DNA from: Smallanthus sonchifolius
Lineage: Eukaryota; Streptophyta; Magnoliopsida; Asterales; Asteraceae
NCBI GenBank assembly: GCA_023525975.1
Contig: CM042020.1
Span: 14,934,001 to 14,998,000, forward strand
Direction: 5' to 3'
Length of the DNA stretch: 64,000 nucleotides
Shown: piece by piece, positions 10,566 to 21,700 of the stretch
How positions within the stretch are numbered: the first letter of the stretch is position 1
Layout: each line of letters starts with the position of its first letter
Program-made: the position numbers and the translations under genes
Notes under the pieces: generated by a model
What the model was told of the DNA's origin: nothing
What the model saw: only the letters and a program-made list of their open reading frames with translations
Database searches by the model: none

Positions 10566-11683
10566 TTCCAACCAAAAACTCGTTCTTTATGACGAAATTG
10601 AATCAAAAACAGGAGATTGCCACCGAAATTTGATCCAATTGAGATCACATTTGCCGACTTTGTTTCTCTCTCTTGAAAAGTTTGTGTTGGAGAATGATTA
10701 CTGAACAGAACGGGAGCATTATTCTGAAGAATAAAATAGCGTCCTTCTACTGAATTTACGGAAATGTCCTTGCTCCAAGTGAAATTACAACATTGCCACC
10801 CGTTGTGCAATTACAAAAATAGCCCTACTGGTACTAGGTAAGCAGAGTTACTCTAGGACGGGGGGTTGTCGTCCCTATGTAGCTCGCACTATCATGAAAT
10901 TACGTCGTTTTGAAAATATATCAACTCATAGATTTTGAATAATTAAATCCGACTAAAATCTGTCATATTTAAACGAGAAAATCATCAAATTTTTTTTACT
11001 AAAAGGGATTTTTGTGTTCGAATTTGTTGGGTGAGTCGGAAATTTCGGTGTTCGAATGTTTATTAAAAATGATTTTTGTCAGGTCGGGTCATTGAATTTT
11101 TTTACTGGATTGAGTTGGGTTATCGAACTTTTTTCACCGAATTGAGTTAGGTCACCGAAATATTTTGAGTTGGAATTTTTTTTGCCGCATTGAAATCTGT
11201 CATTTAATCGTTCGTGTTCATTCATTTGTTCGGTTAAAGTTAAACGAACGAACACGAACAGGCCTAGGGGAGGACAGTTAATTGTTTAGAAATGAATATA
11301 AAGGATTAGAGTAAATGGTTATTGGGTTAAATGGTTAGTGACATAGTGAACTTAATTGTTTATAAGGATTACTGGTTAGGTTCAATTAACTAAATAATTT
11401 ATAATAGGTTTATATTTGTTCAACTAGTTTATAACAAATATTAATAAGTTTATATTTATAAAATTTTAAAGTTTTATGAGGGTCGGCGTCAAAATTTTAT
11501 GAGGGTCGCTCGGGATTATATCGTATATATAATAACTAAATTTTTTTAATCTATACTTTATAGTTAACTAAATTTATTTATATCAATAACCAATACACAT
11601 ATATAGATTATAAATCATTATTTGATAAATGTATGTTTTTGTTTAGATTTTCTTAAAATGTTGTGTTGTTTAAACCAAATAAG
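10566..11683. other. Dof 5' region and spacer
   Basis: About 200 bp to the right of the start codon is the probable 5' UTR and promoter of the Dof gene. I cannot place a TATA box with confidence. From about 11000 to 11270 there are GGGTC/GAATTG-type repeats of the kind seen in decayed hAT ends, with no definable boundary. Confidence 0.5.
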
Positions 11684-13582
11684 TTATGTGTCACACCCCA
11701 ACCGACGGCGGAATACGTCGAGGCGGAACATAGAGACTGTTCATAGCTCATGATCAACTAAATAGTTTCATAGATTGAAATTTGATTAAATTACAAGTAA
11801 ATGTTCACAAGACAGATCCAATAATCAAAAGTGAACAACATAAATTCCATGTTTTATTTAACTAGGACTTCATCCCTATGTTGAGCGTCTTGAATCACTT
11901 AATCACACATTTGTACCTGAAACATGGTAAAAACAAGGTCAACTAAAAAGTTGGTGAGCATACATAGGTTTTGACTCTAAATGGTATCATTGTGTTGCGT
12001 CTATACAATTCATACATATATGGAGAGTTACTATTGTGAAACCAAGTTGTACAATCAACCCTTTGTAACTAGCATGCAAATAACCAAATTGTGTTGTCGG
12101 CAACAATCACCCTAACTGGGTGGGTTTGTCAGACTCAATAGATCTATCATTGTTAACCGTTGGTTTGTGTAGTTAATGATTTCCCATGTAAATTGCACAC
12201 AAATTGTAGTTTGCACACCTAGTACTCAAGCATAAGGCTCAAATCGCACACATGAATGTAGGGTGGAATTGTATTGTGTAGTTTGTAAACATTGTATAAT
12301 TGTACTCATGTTCCACCCCAAAAATGTAAATAGTGTAAAAAGGGGGCTATGTAAACTCACCTTAATGTTGCGATTCAAAATTGAACTAGGTTGTGTGGGC
12401 AAGTGATCTGGGTTAACGATGCCCTAAGTAAATAGTCATACATATTTAATACATAGAAATGATCAAAGGAAAAAGGAACAGAAAGATTTAAGATTTTAGG
12501 GTTTTGGAACGAATGAACGAACAGAGAATATTAAAGATTCGATTTGCTACGATAATAAGTTAAATGTATAAGTCAAATTACATGAAAAAAATGTTTTATT
12601 TATAAAAGAGATTTTAGGCGCCAATAATAAATATTAATTGCAATTTTAATAAAATAATTATTTTATTAAGGCGATAGGTTGAGATAGTTACTATGACGGA
12701 ATGATGAAATAATATATCTATTAGAACATCATAATAAATAACTTATGTGAATAGTAGTGAAAATCAAATTACTAAAAGAATCGTATAACAATTAATACCC
12801 TATTATTGGTAAAAGTATTAATAATATGATAAATATATTACTAAAACAATTATTAACATTTTTCCTATTTAAATGCTAATAAAATTGTAATTATAATGAC
12901 CTATTATAGAGCATCATGTTTTAAAGGTTTAGTTTATATATATATATATATGAATAAAAGCCACGACGTTACAATTACGTTTATTTAAAAGTTATATATA
13001 CAAAATAATAAAGTTAATATTAAAATAACAATATTTGTCATGCTTTAAAAGTACGTATTAGTAATAAACTAATACACACGTATGAATGATAACGCTCAAA
13101 TACCTATTCGTTATCCATTTGTGATAATATTTAAACATATTTATAAATGCATATATTTTTATTTACAAAAGATAACAATTTAAAAAAACCTTGAACTAAA
13201 TTTATAAGGGAATTCATTTATTAATCAAAACTTAATATTATTGATTTATAATTATATATATGTAAGTAGGATTAGGTTCAGATAAAAATGATTCTAATTC
13301 TAAGAAAGGTGAGAAGGATTTAGAGCCATTAGATCAAATTGTAGAAAAGATTTAATGGTTGATATTAAATTGTAAAAGAAAAAGTTGTTGGCAGGGTATT
13401 TTAGTCTTGGTCACTTTTGTTGACTTTTTATCAAGTTCCCTCCCATTTTTAAACGTTCATAACTTTTACATACGACATTATTTTTTCAAAAAAATTACAC
13501 CATAAAAACGAGCGTTTTTTTATCTTTAAAACGAGTATAGTGTCGTTATAAACAAAAAAGAAAAAAAATTTACGTTTTCCAC

Positions 13583-15113
13583 CTCATTGTGTAATACAAG
13601 TTCATTGTGTAATACAAGTTCAATGTGTAATAAAAGTTCAATGTGTAATACAAGCTCGTCGTGTAATACAAGCTCGTCGTGTAATACAAGCTCATCGTGT
13701 AATACAAGCTCAGTGTGTAATATAAGCTCATTGTGTAATACAAGCTCATCATGTAATACAAGCTTATCGTGTAATACAAGCTCATCGTGTAATACAAGCT
13801 CAGTGTGTAATACAAGCTCAGTGTGTAATACAAGATCAGTGTGTAATACAAGCTCAGTGTGTAATACAAGCTCATTGTGTAATACAAGCTCAATGTGTAA
13901 TACACGTTCATTGTGTAATACAAGCTCATTGTGTAATACAAGCTCAGCGTGTAATACAAGCTCATTGTGTAATACAAGTTCAATATGTAATACAAGTTCA
14001 TTGTGTTATATGTATTTATCATTGTGTTTTACGTTTTTCAGCTCATTGTGTAATTAGTCAGGTCATTGTGTAATACAAGTTCATCGTGTAATACAACTTC
14101 AATGTGTAATACAAGTTCATTATGTTATATGTATTTATCATTGTGTTTTACGTTTTTAATCTCATTGTGTAATTAGTCAGGTCATTGTGTAATACAAGTT
14201 CATCGTGTAATACAAGTTCATTGTGTTATACGTATTTATCATTGTGTTTTACGTTTTTCAGCTCATTGTATAATTAGTCAGGTCATTGTGTAATACAAGT
14301 TCATCGTGTAATACAAGTTAATTGTGTAATACAAGTTCATTGTGTAATGTCACGTCTGGTCATTGTATAATATCTGGTCATTGTGTAATTAGTCAGGTCA
14401 TTGTGTAATACAAGTTCACTATGTAATACAAGTTCATTGTGTTATATGTATTTATCATTGTGTTTTACATTTTTCATCTCATTGTGTAATTAGTCAGTTA
14501 ATCATGTAATACACGTTCATTGTGTAATACCACGTCTGGTCATTGTGTAATTAGTCAGGTTATTGTGTAATACAAGTTCATTGTGTAATACAAGTTCATT
14601 GTGTAATACAAGTTCAATGAGTAATACAAGTTTATTGTGTTGTATGTATTTATCATTGTCTTTTACGCTTTCCAGTTCATTGTGTAGTTAGTAAGGTCAT
14701 TGTGTAATACAAGTTCATCATGTAATACAAGTTCATTGTGTAATTCCACGTCTGGTCATTATGTAATACAAGTTCATTGTGTAATTCAAGTTCATTGTGT
14801 AATTAGTCAAGTCATTGTGTAATACAAGTTTATTGTGTAATTAGCCAGGTCATTGTGTAATACAAGTTCATTGTGTCATACAAGTTCATTGTGTCAAATA
14901 TTTTTCATCATTATGTTATATGTTTTCATCATTGTGTTTTACGTTTTCCAGCTCATTGTGTAATTCGCTCATTATTGTGTAATTCGCTCAAATATGTCAG
15001 ATCATTGTGTAATATCAGTTAATGGTGTAACATCAGGTCTGATCATTGTGTAATATCAGACCTTGTATTACACATTGACCTGGTGTATTACACATTGACC
15101 ATGTGTATTACAC
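13583..15113. repeat. 18-bp minisatellite with higher-order structure and an inverted end
   Basis: The unit is TCATTGTGTAATACAAGY (18 bp). To about 14000 the array is nearly pure. After that a longer repeat of about 100-120 bp appears, in which 18-mers alternate with GTTATATGTATTTATCATTG and GTAATTAGTCAGGTC blocks. From about 15057 to 15113 the units are in reverse orientation (three copies of TGTATTACACATTGACC). Since 18 is a multiple of 3 and the unit lacks stops, both strands show long artefactual frames. It lies inside the solo LTR. Confidence 0.95.
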
Positions 15114-16200
15114 ATTGACCATTATGCCCTCCCTTTAAAAACAATAAAATTACACATGTCAAGTTTAGAATCCTTCTTACCCTTCTTATTTTTAAAACCC
15201 TTTTTACTATAACCTAACCCTATGTAAGTATGAGAGAGTAAAAAGGAGTAGAAAAAAAGAACAAAAAGAAACGGTCCGCTCGGGTTAGAACCCATTATAA
15301 CCTAACCTTAATGATGTTGACAAGAGAGGTTTACCATTGGACCAAGTCTCCACTTCGATTAACATATCAAAACGAAAATATATGCGGTGTAGGTATTAGG
15401 CCTTCTTCTTCCCTGTACAAACCCAGGTTGCGAACCCAAGCCCTAACTCCCCAAATCGATTTCAATCTCAGCAATGGAAATACAAGGGAGCGTATAACAG
15501 CAAAATCGTACCTGGAGCTATTATGTGATCACGAATCCAAAGGACCAGATTGCTATCGATCTTGGGAGTCCCGACCAGACGCGTCGTTCTTCACAGGGAC
15601 AAATTCTGTGATTTGAGGTTGCAGATGGAATAGTTATGAGTTGGGTATTAGTAATCGATAGGAGACGCGTTTACAGCTACAAATAAACGAGACTTCGGGG
15701 TTTGGGGCTTGATTTACGGGTTTACTTTCAAAGTTTCCTTTCATAAATGGGTTTTGAATTCTAGCGATTTAGGAGTGGTTGTGGGTGTTTAAAACGGAAG
15801 TAATCGTGTGCGTGAATCAAAGATGGCATGATTTGTTTGAATATGGTAACCATATTGATTGGAATTGGATGAATCGTGATTTAGGTTTGCGATTTTGACT
15901 CATGAATTGGAAGAAAGAAAAGAAAACCAGGGTTAAAGAAAGAGATGGGGTTTTCAAGCATAAAGATAGGGGTTGAAAGGCTAAATGAGGGGGGTTCAAT
16001 AGTTATAAAGGGGTTCTTTGGTTCAAGGGTTTCAAAGCTCATAATATTTGATTTAAATTCATTTTATTTGTTTATAAAATTTATTTTTATAACATTTATA
16101 AAATCTAAATATTATTTATTTAATTATATTTACTTTATAAAGTGGAAAAGTTCCATTTTTATAAAATCACAAGTTGCTTAATTTGTTTGTTTATTACAAC

Positions 16201-16204
<4 letters not shown>

Positions 16205-16260
<56 letters not shown>
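16205..16260. repeat. (TA)n microsatellite
   Basis: An almost uninterrupted TA run of about 55 bp lies inside the interrupted solo LTR. Confidence 0.97.
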
Positions 16261-16262
<2 letters not shown>

Positions 16263-16528
16263 ATGTACATACAAGATTGAAATTCAAAAGTTCCATGTTT
16301 TGATTTAATTATTATAACAAAAGTATATATTTATAAATATGCATACATGTGTTATATATAGTAGAGTAATAATATGTAATGTCAAGTTAAAAATTTGAGT
16401 TGATAAAAAGATATAATAATTAATTGTGACTTTGTAACATCCCAAAAATAAAACGACGGTTAAAATGACGAAATAAACGAACGAGGCATGTCGGGTCGGG
16501 TCGGATGGGCTAGAAGGGGAGCCTCCCC

Positions 16529-16537
16529 TATAAATAG
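16529..16537 (+). promoter_or_regulatory. TATA box of 5' LTR
   Basis: TATAAATAG lies in the context CCTCCCCTATAAATAGCCAAG and is repeated exactly in the 3' LTR at 23446-23454. Transcription is expected to start about 30 bp downstream. Confidence 0.8.
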
Positions 16538-16892
16538 CCAAGGTCACAACCCTTTTCTCTCATTTGCAACTTCTAGAGAGAGAAATCGTAGAGAGAGAAA
16601 GTTGTCGGATCGACCCGAGATTTGAGAAGTGTGTTGCTCCATAACTCGTGAGAAGAACCTCCGGATCAGAAGCTCGATTCAGGTAACGATCCGACCTAAA
16701 TCTGAGTTTTTGTTCGTTTTTGGGTTTTTCGGGTTTTGGGTAAAAAGGTTATGATTGAACGGATGAAAATGGAAGATGAGTATAGATTTGAGTTCCTTAA
16801 TGGAAAACGAACGTTTTGAATGCAACAGGTTCGGGATCTTGACATGATCAGACCCGAAATGCGAAAGTTAGGGTTTTCACGAAGAACAGGTC

Positions 16893-17093
16893 GTGCGCAC
16901 TTGCTAAGTGCGCACGGAGCAGGTCCTGCGCACTTGCTAAGTGCGCAGGAGGAGGGACCTGCGCACTTGCTAAGTGCGCAGGAAGAGGGCGCAGAAGGAA
17001 GGACATGCGCACTTGCTAAGTGCGCAGGAAGCATGGTCTGCGCACTTGCTAAGTGCGCAGGCAGCAGGGTCTGCGCACTTGCTAAGTGCGCAG
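16893..17093 (+). repeat. Hairpin minisatellite in 5' LTR leader (33-bp period)
   Basis: Six copies of the palindrome TGCGCACTT-GCT-AAGTGCGCA (9-bp stem, 3-nt loop) are spaced at a 33-bp period by purine-rich GGAGGA/GGAAG linkers. Between the third and fourth there is a remnant in which about 20 bp, roughly half a hairpin, is deleted. The array lies downstream of the TATA box, so it would be transcribed as a run of RNA hairpins in the leader. Confidence 0.93.
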
Positions 17094-18397
17094 ACATCAG
17101 AACTGATTAAGTGAAGTCAGTATGTTAGAATGGTTAAACCGTTAGAGTCGGTATTGGTCTGATGTGCATTAACTAATCAATTCAGATCGGAAGTGAAGTT
17201 GTTGGACCTTTGTTAGGACAACCGAGACTAGCTTATAAGGTGAGTTCTAGAAGCCCTCTTTTAAATGTTTTAATAATGTTTTTGGGCTGGTGTGCACACG
17301 TGATGATTTTATAAAACGATGTTTATGAAACGATGTTTACGAAGGTTGTATGTAACGTTTTATAAAATGATGTTTATGAAGGAAGTATGTAACGTTTTAT
17401 AAAATGATGTTTATGAAGGAAGTGTTTATGAAATATTTTGCCAAAAGAAGTTTACGAAGTGTTTTAACGAAGAGAATGTTTTTAATAAAACGTACGAATG
17501 CTTTAACTGAAGTTTTTGAAGTAAAAGAAGCGAAGGTTTACGAAAGTCACAAACGAATGAATCTGCCAATATTCCTTAGGGAATGAAGGTTAAGGGATGG
17601 GAAGGATGTTATGGGCCTTTACCTTTTAGGGGCCTCTGTGGCTGGCCAACTGTTGTACAACTGGGGCGATGACGGTCGCCAAGGGGATTATCGTGATCCT
17701 TGAAGTTGGTACGATTTACCTTACGGGGTAGTCGTGCTTGAAGTTAAGTACTTGTGTCCGACGGGATGCAGTGCTTGAAGTTTGGCACGCGCTATCCTTT
17801 GGGACGCCGTGCTTGAAGGGTTGAATGACCTAAGTATCGGGCCCTAGGAGTTCCTCACCCGAAAGACAGTACGGTGATGATGGACCTAGTGGTGGTGATC
17901 CTTAAGTTATTCAACCAGTATGTAACGTTTGGATTTGACGGTTACGAGAAGGCGCAGATTCTATATGTTCGTTGACTTATGAAGTGTTATGTTTGTTATT
18001 GCATTATTTACGTACGCTTTTTATTAAATGAAGTATGAAGTGATGTTTTTGGCAATTTATTTGAAGTTAAGGTTTTTGTTAAAACTAGAACTCACCAGCG
18101 TAGCTGACGTTTTTAAGTGTGCACATTCAGGTTAAGGTAGGTTATGAGGATGGACGGTGATGCTTGGCAAGCGAGAAGAGTTACCCGGCTGATCATGAAG
18201 ACTGGCATCCCGTTATGTTTAGTTATGATGTAAATATGTTTTAAACTATGTTTACGCTTCCGCATGTATGAACAAGTTTTAATTATCATGAATGAATGAA
18301 GTTTTTCCGCTGCGTTATTTGATGTTCATGTTTAAGAACTGTTTGTGAATGAGTAAATCCAACAAGTGGGGCCTCCCGGGTACGGGGCCTTACAAGT

Positions 18398-18409
18398 TGG
18401 TATCAGAGC
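18398..18409 (+). other. Primer binding site (tRNA-iMet type)
   Basis: TGGTATCAGAGC begins 3 bp after the end of the 5' LTR. This is the usual initiator-methionine PBS of plant gypsy and copia elements. Confidence 0.93.
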
Positions 18410-18726
18410 AATAGTTTGAGAGATTCGGACACTCCCAGTGTCTGAACTTAAACTTTGAATGGGACCGAAAGCGGATGTCAGTACGGGTAACTCGAGCCAC
18501 AGCATCAGGTATGAAGGTAGTATATATTACGTATATAGCATGCCTTAGAAAGGGTTAAGTAAGGACTTGTGTTCTGATGGAATCACAAAGGTGGTCAAAT
18601 AGAAATCGAAAGGTAGTGTAATGGTTAATTACAGATGGCCAGTGTATATTAACATCTTACAGTGCTTATTGGATTCTATTTGTTAACTAGCGTGATGACA
18701 TTAGATTTCTTGTCTTATAGAACGTA

Positions 18727-21700
18727 ATGGCAAGAAGAGGAAACGGAAGGCGTGGTGGCCGTACCGGTGGTCGTACCGGCGGTCGAAATGGTGGGCGTGG
18801 CAGGATCCCTGCGCGCCAAGAGTATAGTGAAGAGGGAAGTGTTCACACTGAACCTGCGGTTAGTGTGCATGAAGCCGAGCAGACACAGGTTGAAGAACAA
18901 CCCTTCACCTTTGAACCAGAAGTGAGAGCAGCTATAGCTCGAGAGTTTACGGAGTTGATGAAGACGTCTCTGCCAGGTCTGTTGGCAGAAGCATTGAAGC
19001 AGGTCAATGCGGCGGGTGGGTCTAGCGCGGCAGTTGGTGCTCAGAACAATGAGACCGACAATGCACCGCCTGCTCGCGGATGTGATTATAAGTCCTTTAA
19101 GGCATGTGACCCGCCGGTCCTGACTGGGAAGAAGGACGCGGTGGCTACTTTTGATTGGGTAATACGTATGGAAGCCGCCATCCGTCTGAGCGAGTGTCGA
19201 GCTAATCAAGTAGTGAAGTTTGCTGCTAACTCCTTGAGGGATGAAGCATCTCATTGGTGGGAAGGTATACGTCAGGCAAAGGGGAGCGAGATTGTGGATG
19301 CGATGATGTGGGCTGACTTGAAAACTTTGGTGATCAAGAATTTCTGCCCAAGGAACGAGATTGAGAAGGTAGAGAGGGAATTTCTAGGTTTGAAGGCTGG
19401 GAACATGACGCACCGGCAGTACACAACCCGATTTAATGAACTGGCACGTCTGGTGCCACACCTTGTCACTACTGAAGAGAGAAAGATTGCCTGTTATATT
19501 CAAGGGTTGCCGGACCAGGTCCGCACCTATGTTAAGGCAAACGCCCCTACTACCTATGATTCGGCGGTAGAGCTAAGTGGCGTGGTATTCGATGATCTGG
19601 CGCTGAATGTTGTTGCCATTGAAGAGCCTAAAAAGAAGTTGAGTTTTCCCGCTAAACGATCGGGTGGGAAGTTGTTTGGGGCTCGGGACAAGCAGGCCAG
19701 GATAGGCGAGACGACAGTCTGTGGGAAATGCGGGGTAAGACATGCGGGTGAATGTCGGTTAGGATCGAATCTGTGCTTTAAATGCGGCAAGACCGGACAT
19801 TACTCCCGTGAATGCCCGCAAGGTTACAAATGCTACAATTGTGGGGAGAATGGTCATATGAGTCGGGAATTCACCAAGCCCAGGATGGGGGAAACCGGGA
19901 AGGGAAAGGGCCCGGAAAAGAAGGGAGAGGGATCTCGTGCAAAGACTCGTGCGTACGCACTGACGCAGGAACAAGCCAGGGCGGATCCCGATGTGGCGTC
20001 AGGTACGTTCGTCCTTGACAACACTCTTGTTTCTGTGTTATTTGATTCGGGTGCCGGTAAGAGTTTTATATCTGCGTCTTTTTGTAAGAGAATGAAGTAC
20101 GCTGCCAGTAAGTTAGAAAGGGCCTTTAGCGTAGAAACCGCAGAGGGTAGAACTGCGAGAGTGACCGATGTAGTTGACAACTCCACAATAAAAATAGAAG
20201 GACATAGGTTCCCTGTCAGATTGTTTGTTATGGTTTTGGGAGGGTTTGATGTCGTGTTAGGTATGGATTGGCTAACTGCCAATGAAGCACAAATTATATG
20301 TAAACGAAAGATAATCCAACTCAAGGCTCCGGATGGTAGCAAAGTCGAAGTCTTTGGAGATCGTGACGCCCCGATGCCAAATGTCATCTCAATGATTAAG
20401 GCAACGAATTATTTGAGGCGCGGATGCGAGGCTTATCTGGTATATGTAATTGATAAGTGTAAGGAAGTGAAGGAACTAGACGATGTACCCGTGGTACGCG
20501 AGTACCCGGAGGTGTTTCCAGAGGATTTGCCTGGGATACCACGCGATAGAGAAATTGAGTTCCGAATTGACTTAGTACCAGATGCCCAGCCCGTGGCTAA
20601 GGCTCCATATCGACTAGCACCAGTGGAGATGAAGGAACTTATGGTTCAATTAGACGAGTTACTTGAGAAAGGATTTATCCAACCGAGCATCTCGCCGTGG
20701 GGTGCTCCGGTGTTGTTTGTAAAGAAGAAAGATGGTTCGATGAGAATGTGTATCGATTATCGCGAGTTGAATAAACGAACGGTGAAGAACAAGTACCCTT
20801 TACCAAGGATCGATGACCTGTTCGACCAGTTGCAAGGCGCGAGTTGGTTTTCGAAAATCGACCTTCGGTCCGGGTACCATCAGTTGAAGGTGAGGGAAGA
20901 AGACATACCGAAAACTGCATTTCGCACGCGTTATGGACATTTCGAGTTCCGCGTAATGTCTTTCGGATTGACGAACGCCCCCGCAGCGTTCATGGATTTA
21001 ATAAATAGGGTGTGTCGACCGATGCTGGATCTATCGGTAATAGTGTTCATCGATGACATCCTTATCTACTCCAAGAATGAGGGTGATCACGCGTGTCACT
21101 TAAAGGAAGTATTGGAAGCTCTGAAGAAGGAGGAGTTGTATGCTAAGTTCTCCAAATGTGCGTTCTGGCTTAGGGAAGTCCAATTCCTAGGTCACGTCAT
21201 TGGCCAGAACGGCATTTTGGTTGACCCAGCAAAGATAGTAACGGTAAGTGAATGGGACATTCCTAAGACGCCAACTGAAATCCGCAGTTTCTTGGGATTG
21301 GCGGGCTACTATCGGAGATTCATTCAAGATTTCTCGAAAATAGCTTCGCCATTGACGAAGTTGACTCGGAAGGAAGTAAAGTACGAATGGGGTTCGTCCC
21401 AGGATGAGGCGTTTAAGGAATTGAAAGAGAAGCTAACACAAGCTCCAGTCTTGGCCCTTCCCGAGGGCAGTGAAGATTTGGTGGTATACTCTGACGCTTC
21501 GGGTCAGGGATTGGGGTGTGTGTTGATGCAGCGTGGTAGAGTGATTGCATATGCGTCGCGGCAGTTGAAGGTTCACGAAGTCAACTATCCGACTCACGAT
21601 TTGGAACTTGCTGCTGTCGTATTCGCATTGAAAATCTGGAGGCACTACCTGTACGGGGTAAAGTTTACTATTTACTCCGACCACAAAAGTTTGAAGTACT

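Larger units (their letters stand above)
16433..18394 (+). repeat. 5' LTR of the Tekay-type element
   Basis: It is 1962 bp. The TATA box lies only about 96 bp from the LTR start, so U3 is very short and R-U5 is long. It contains a 33-bp hairpin array that has lost part of one unit relative to the 3' LTR, and one copy fewer of a 15-bp ACGATGTTTATGAAA repeat near 17325. Confidence 0.96.

Noticed and set aside
10566..10571. Two extra N-terminal codons for the Dof protein
   Set aside because: The extension would need a TTG start. ATG 10565 matches the family's MQDIH start.
10132..10810. Overlapping frames on both strands around the Dof gene
   Set aside because: They are shadows of the GC-richer Dof coding region.
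13570..14057. 150-156-residue repeat proteins on both strands (YYT-SL- and CNTSS- repeats)
   Set aside because: The 18-bp minisatellite unit is a multiple of three and stop-free on both strands; no start context or family supports coding.
16696..17110. AHLLSAQ/AHLASAQ repeat proteins in the LTRs (also 23737-24051 and 54123-54531)
   Set aside because: They are artefacts of the 33-bp hairpin repeat in noncoding LTR DNA.
19854..20387. Minus-strand frames across gag-pol (also 18715-19254 and 21433-22260)
   Set aside because: They are shadows of the polyprotein with no independent signals.
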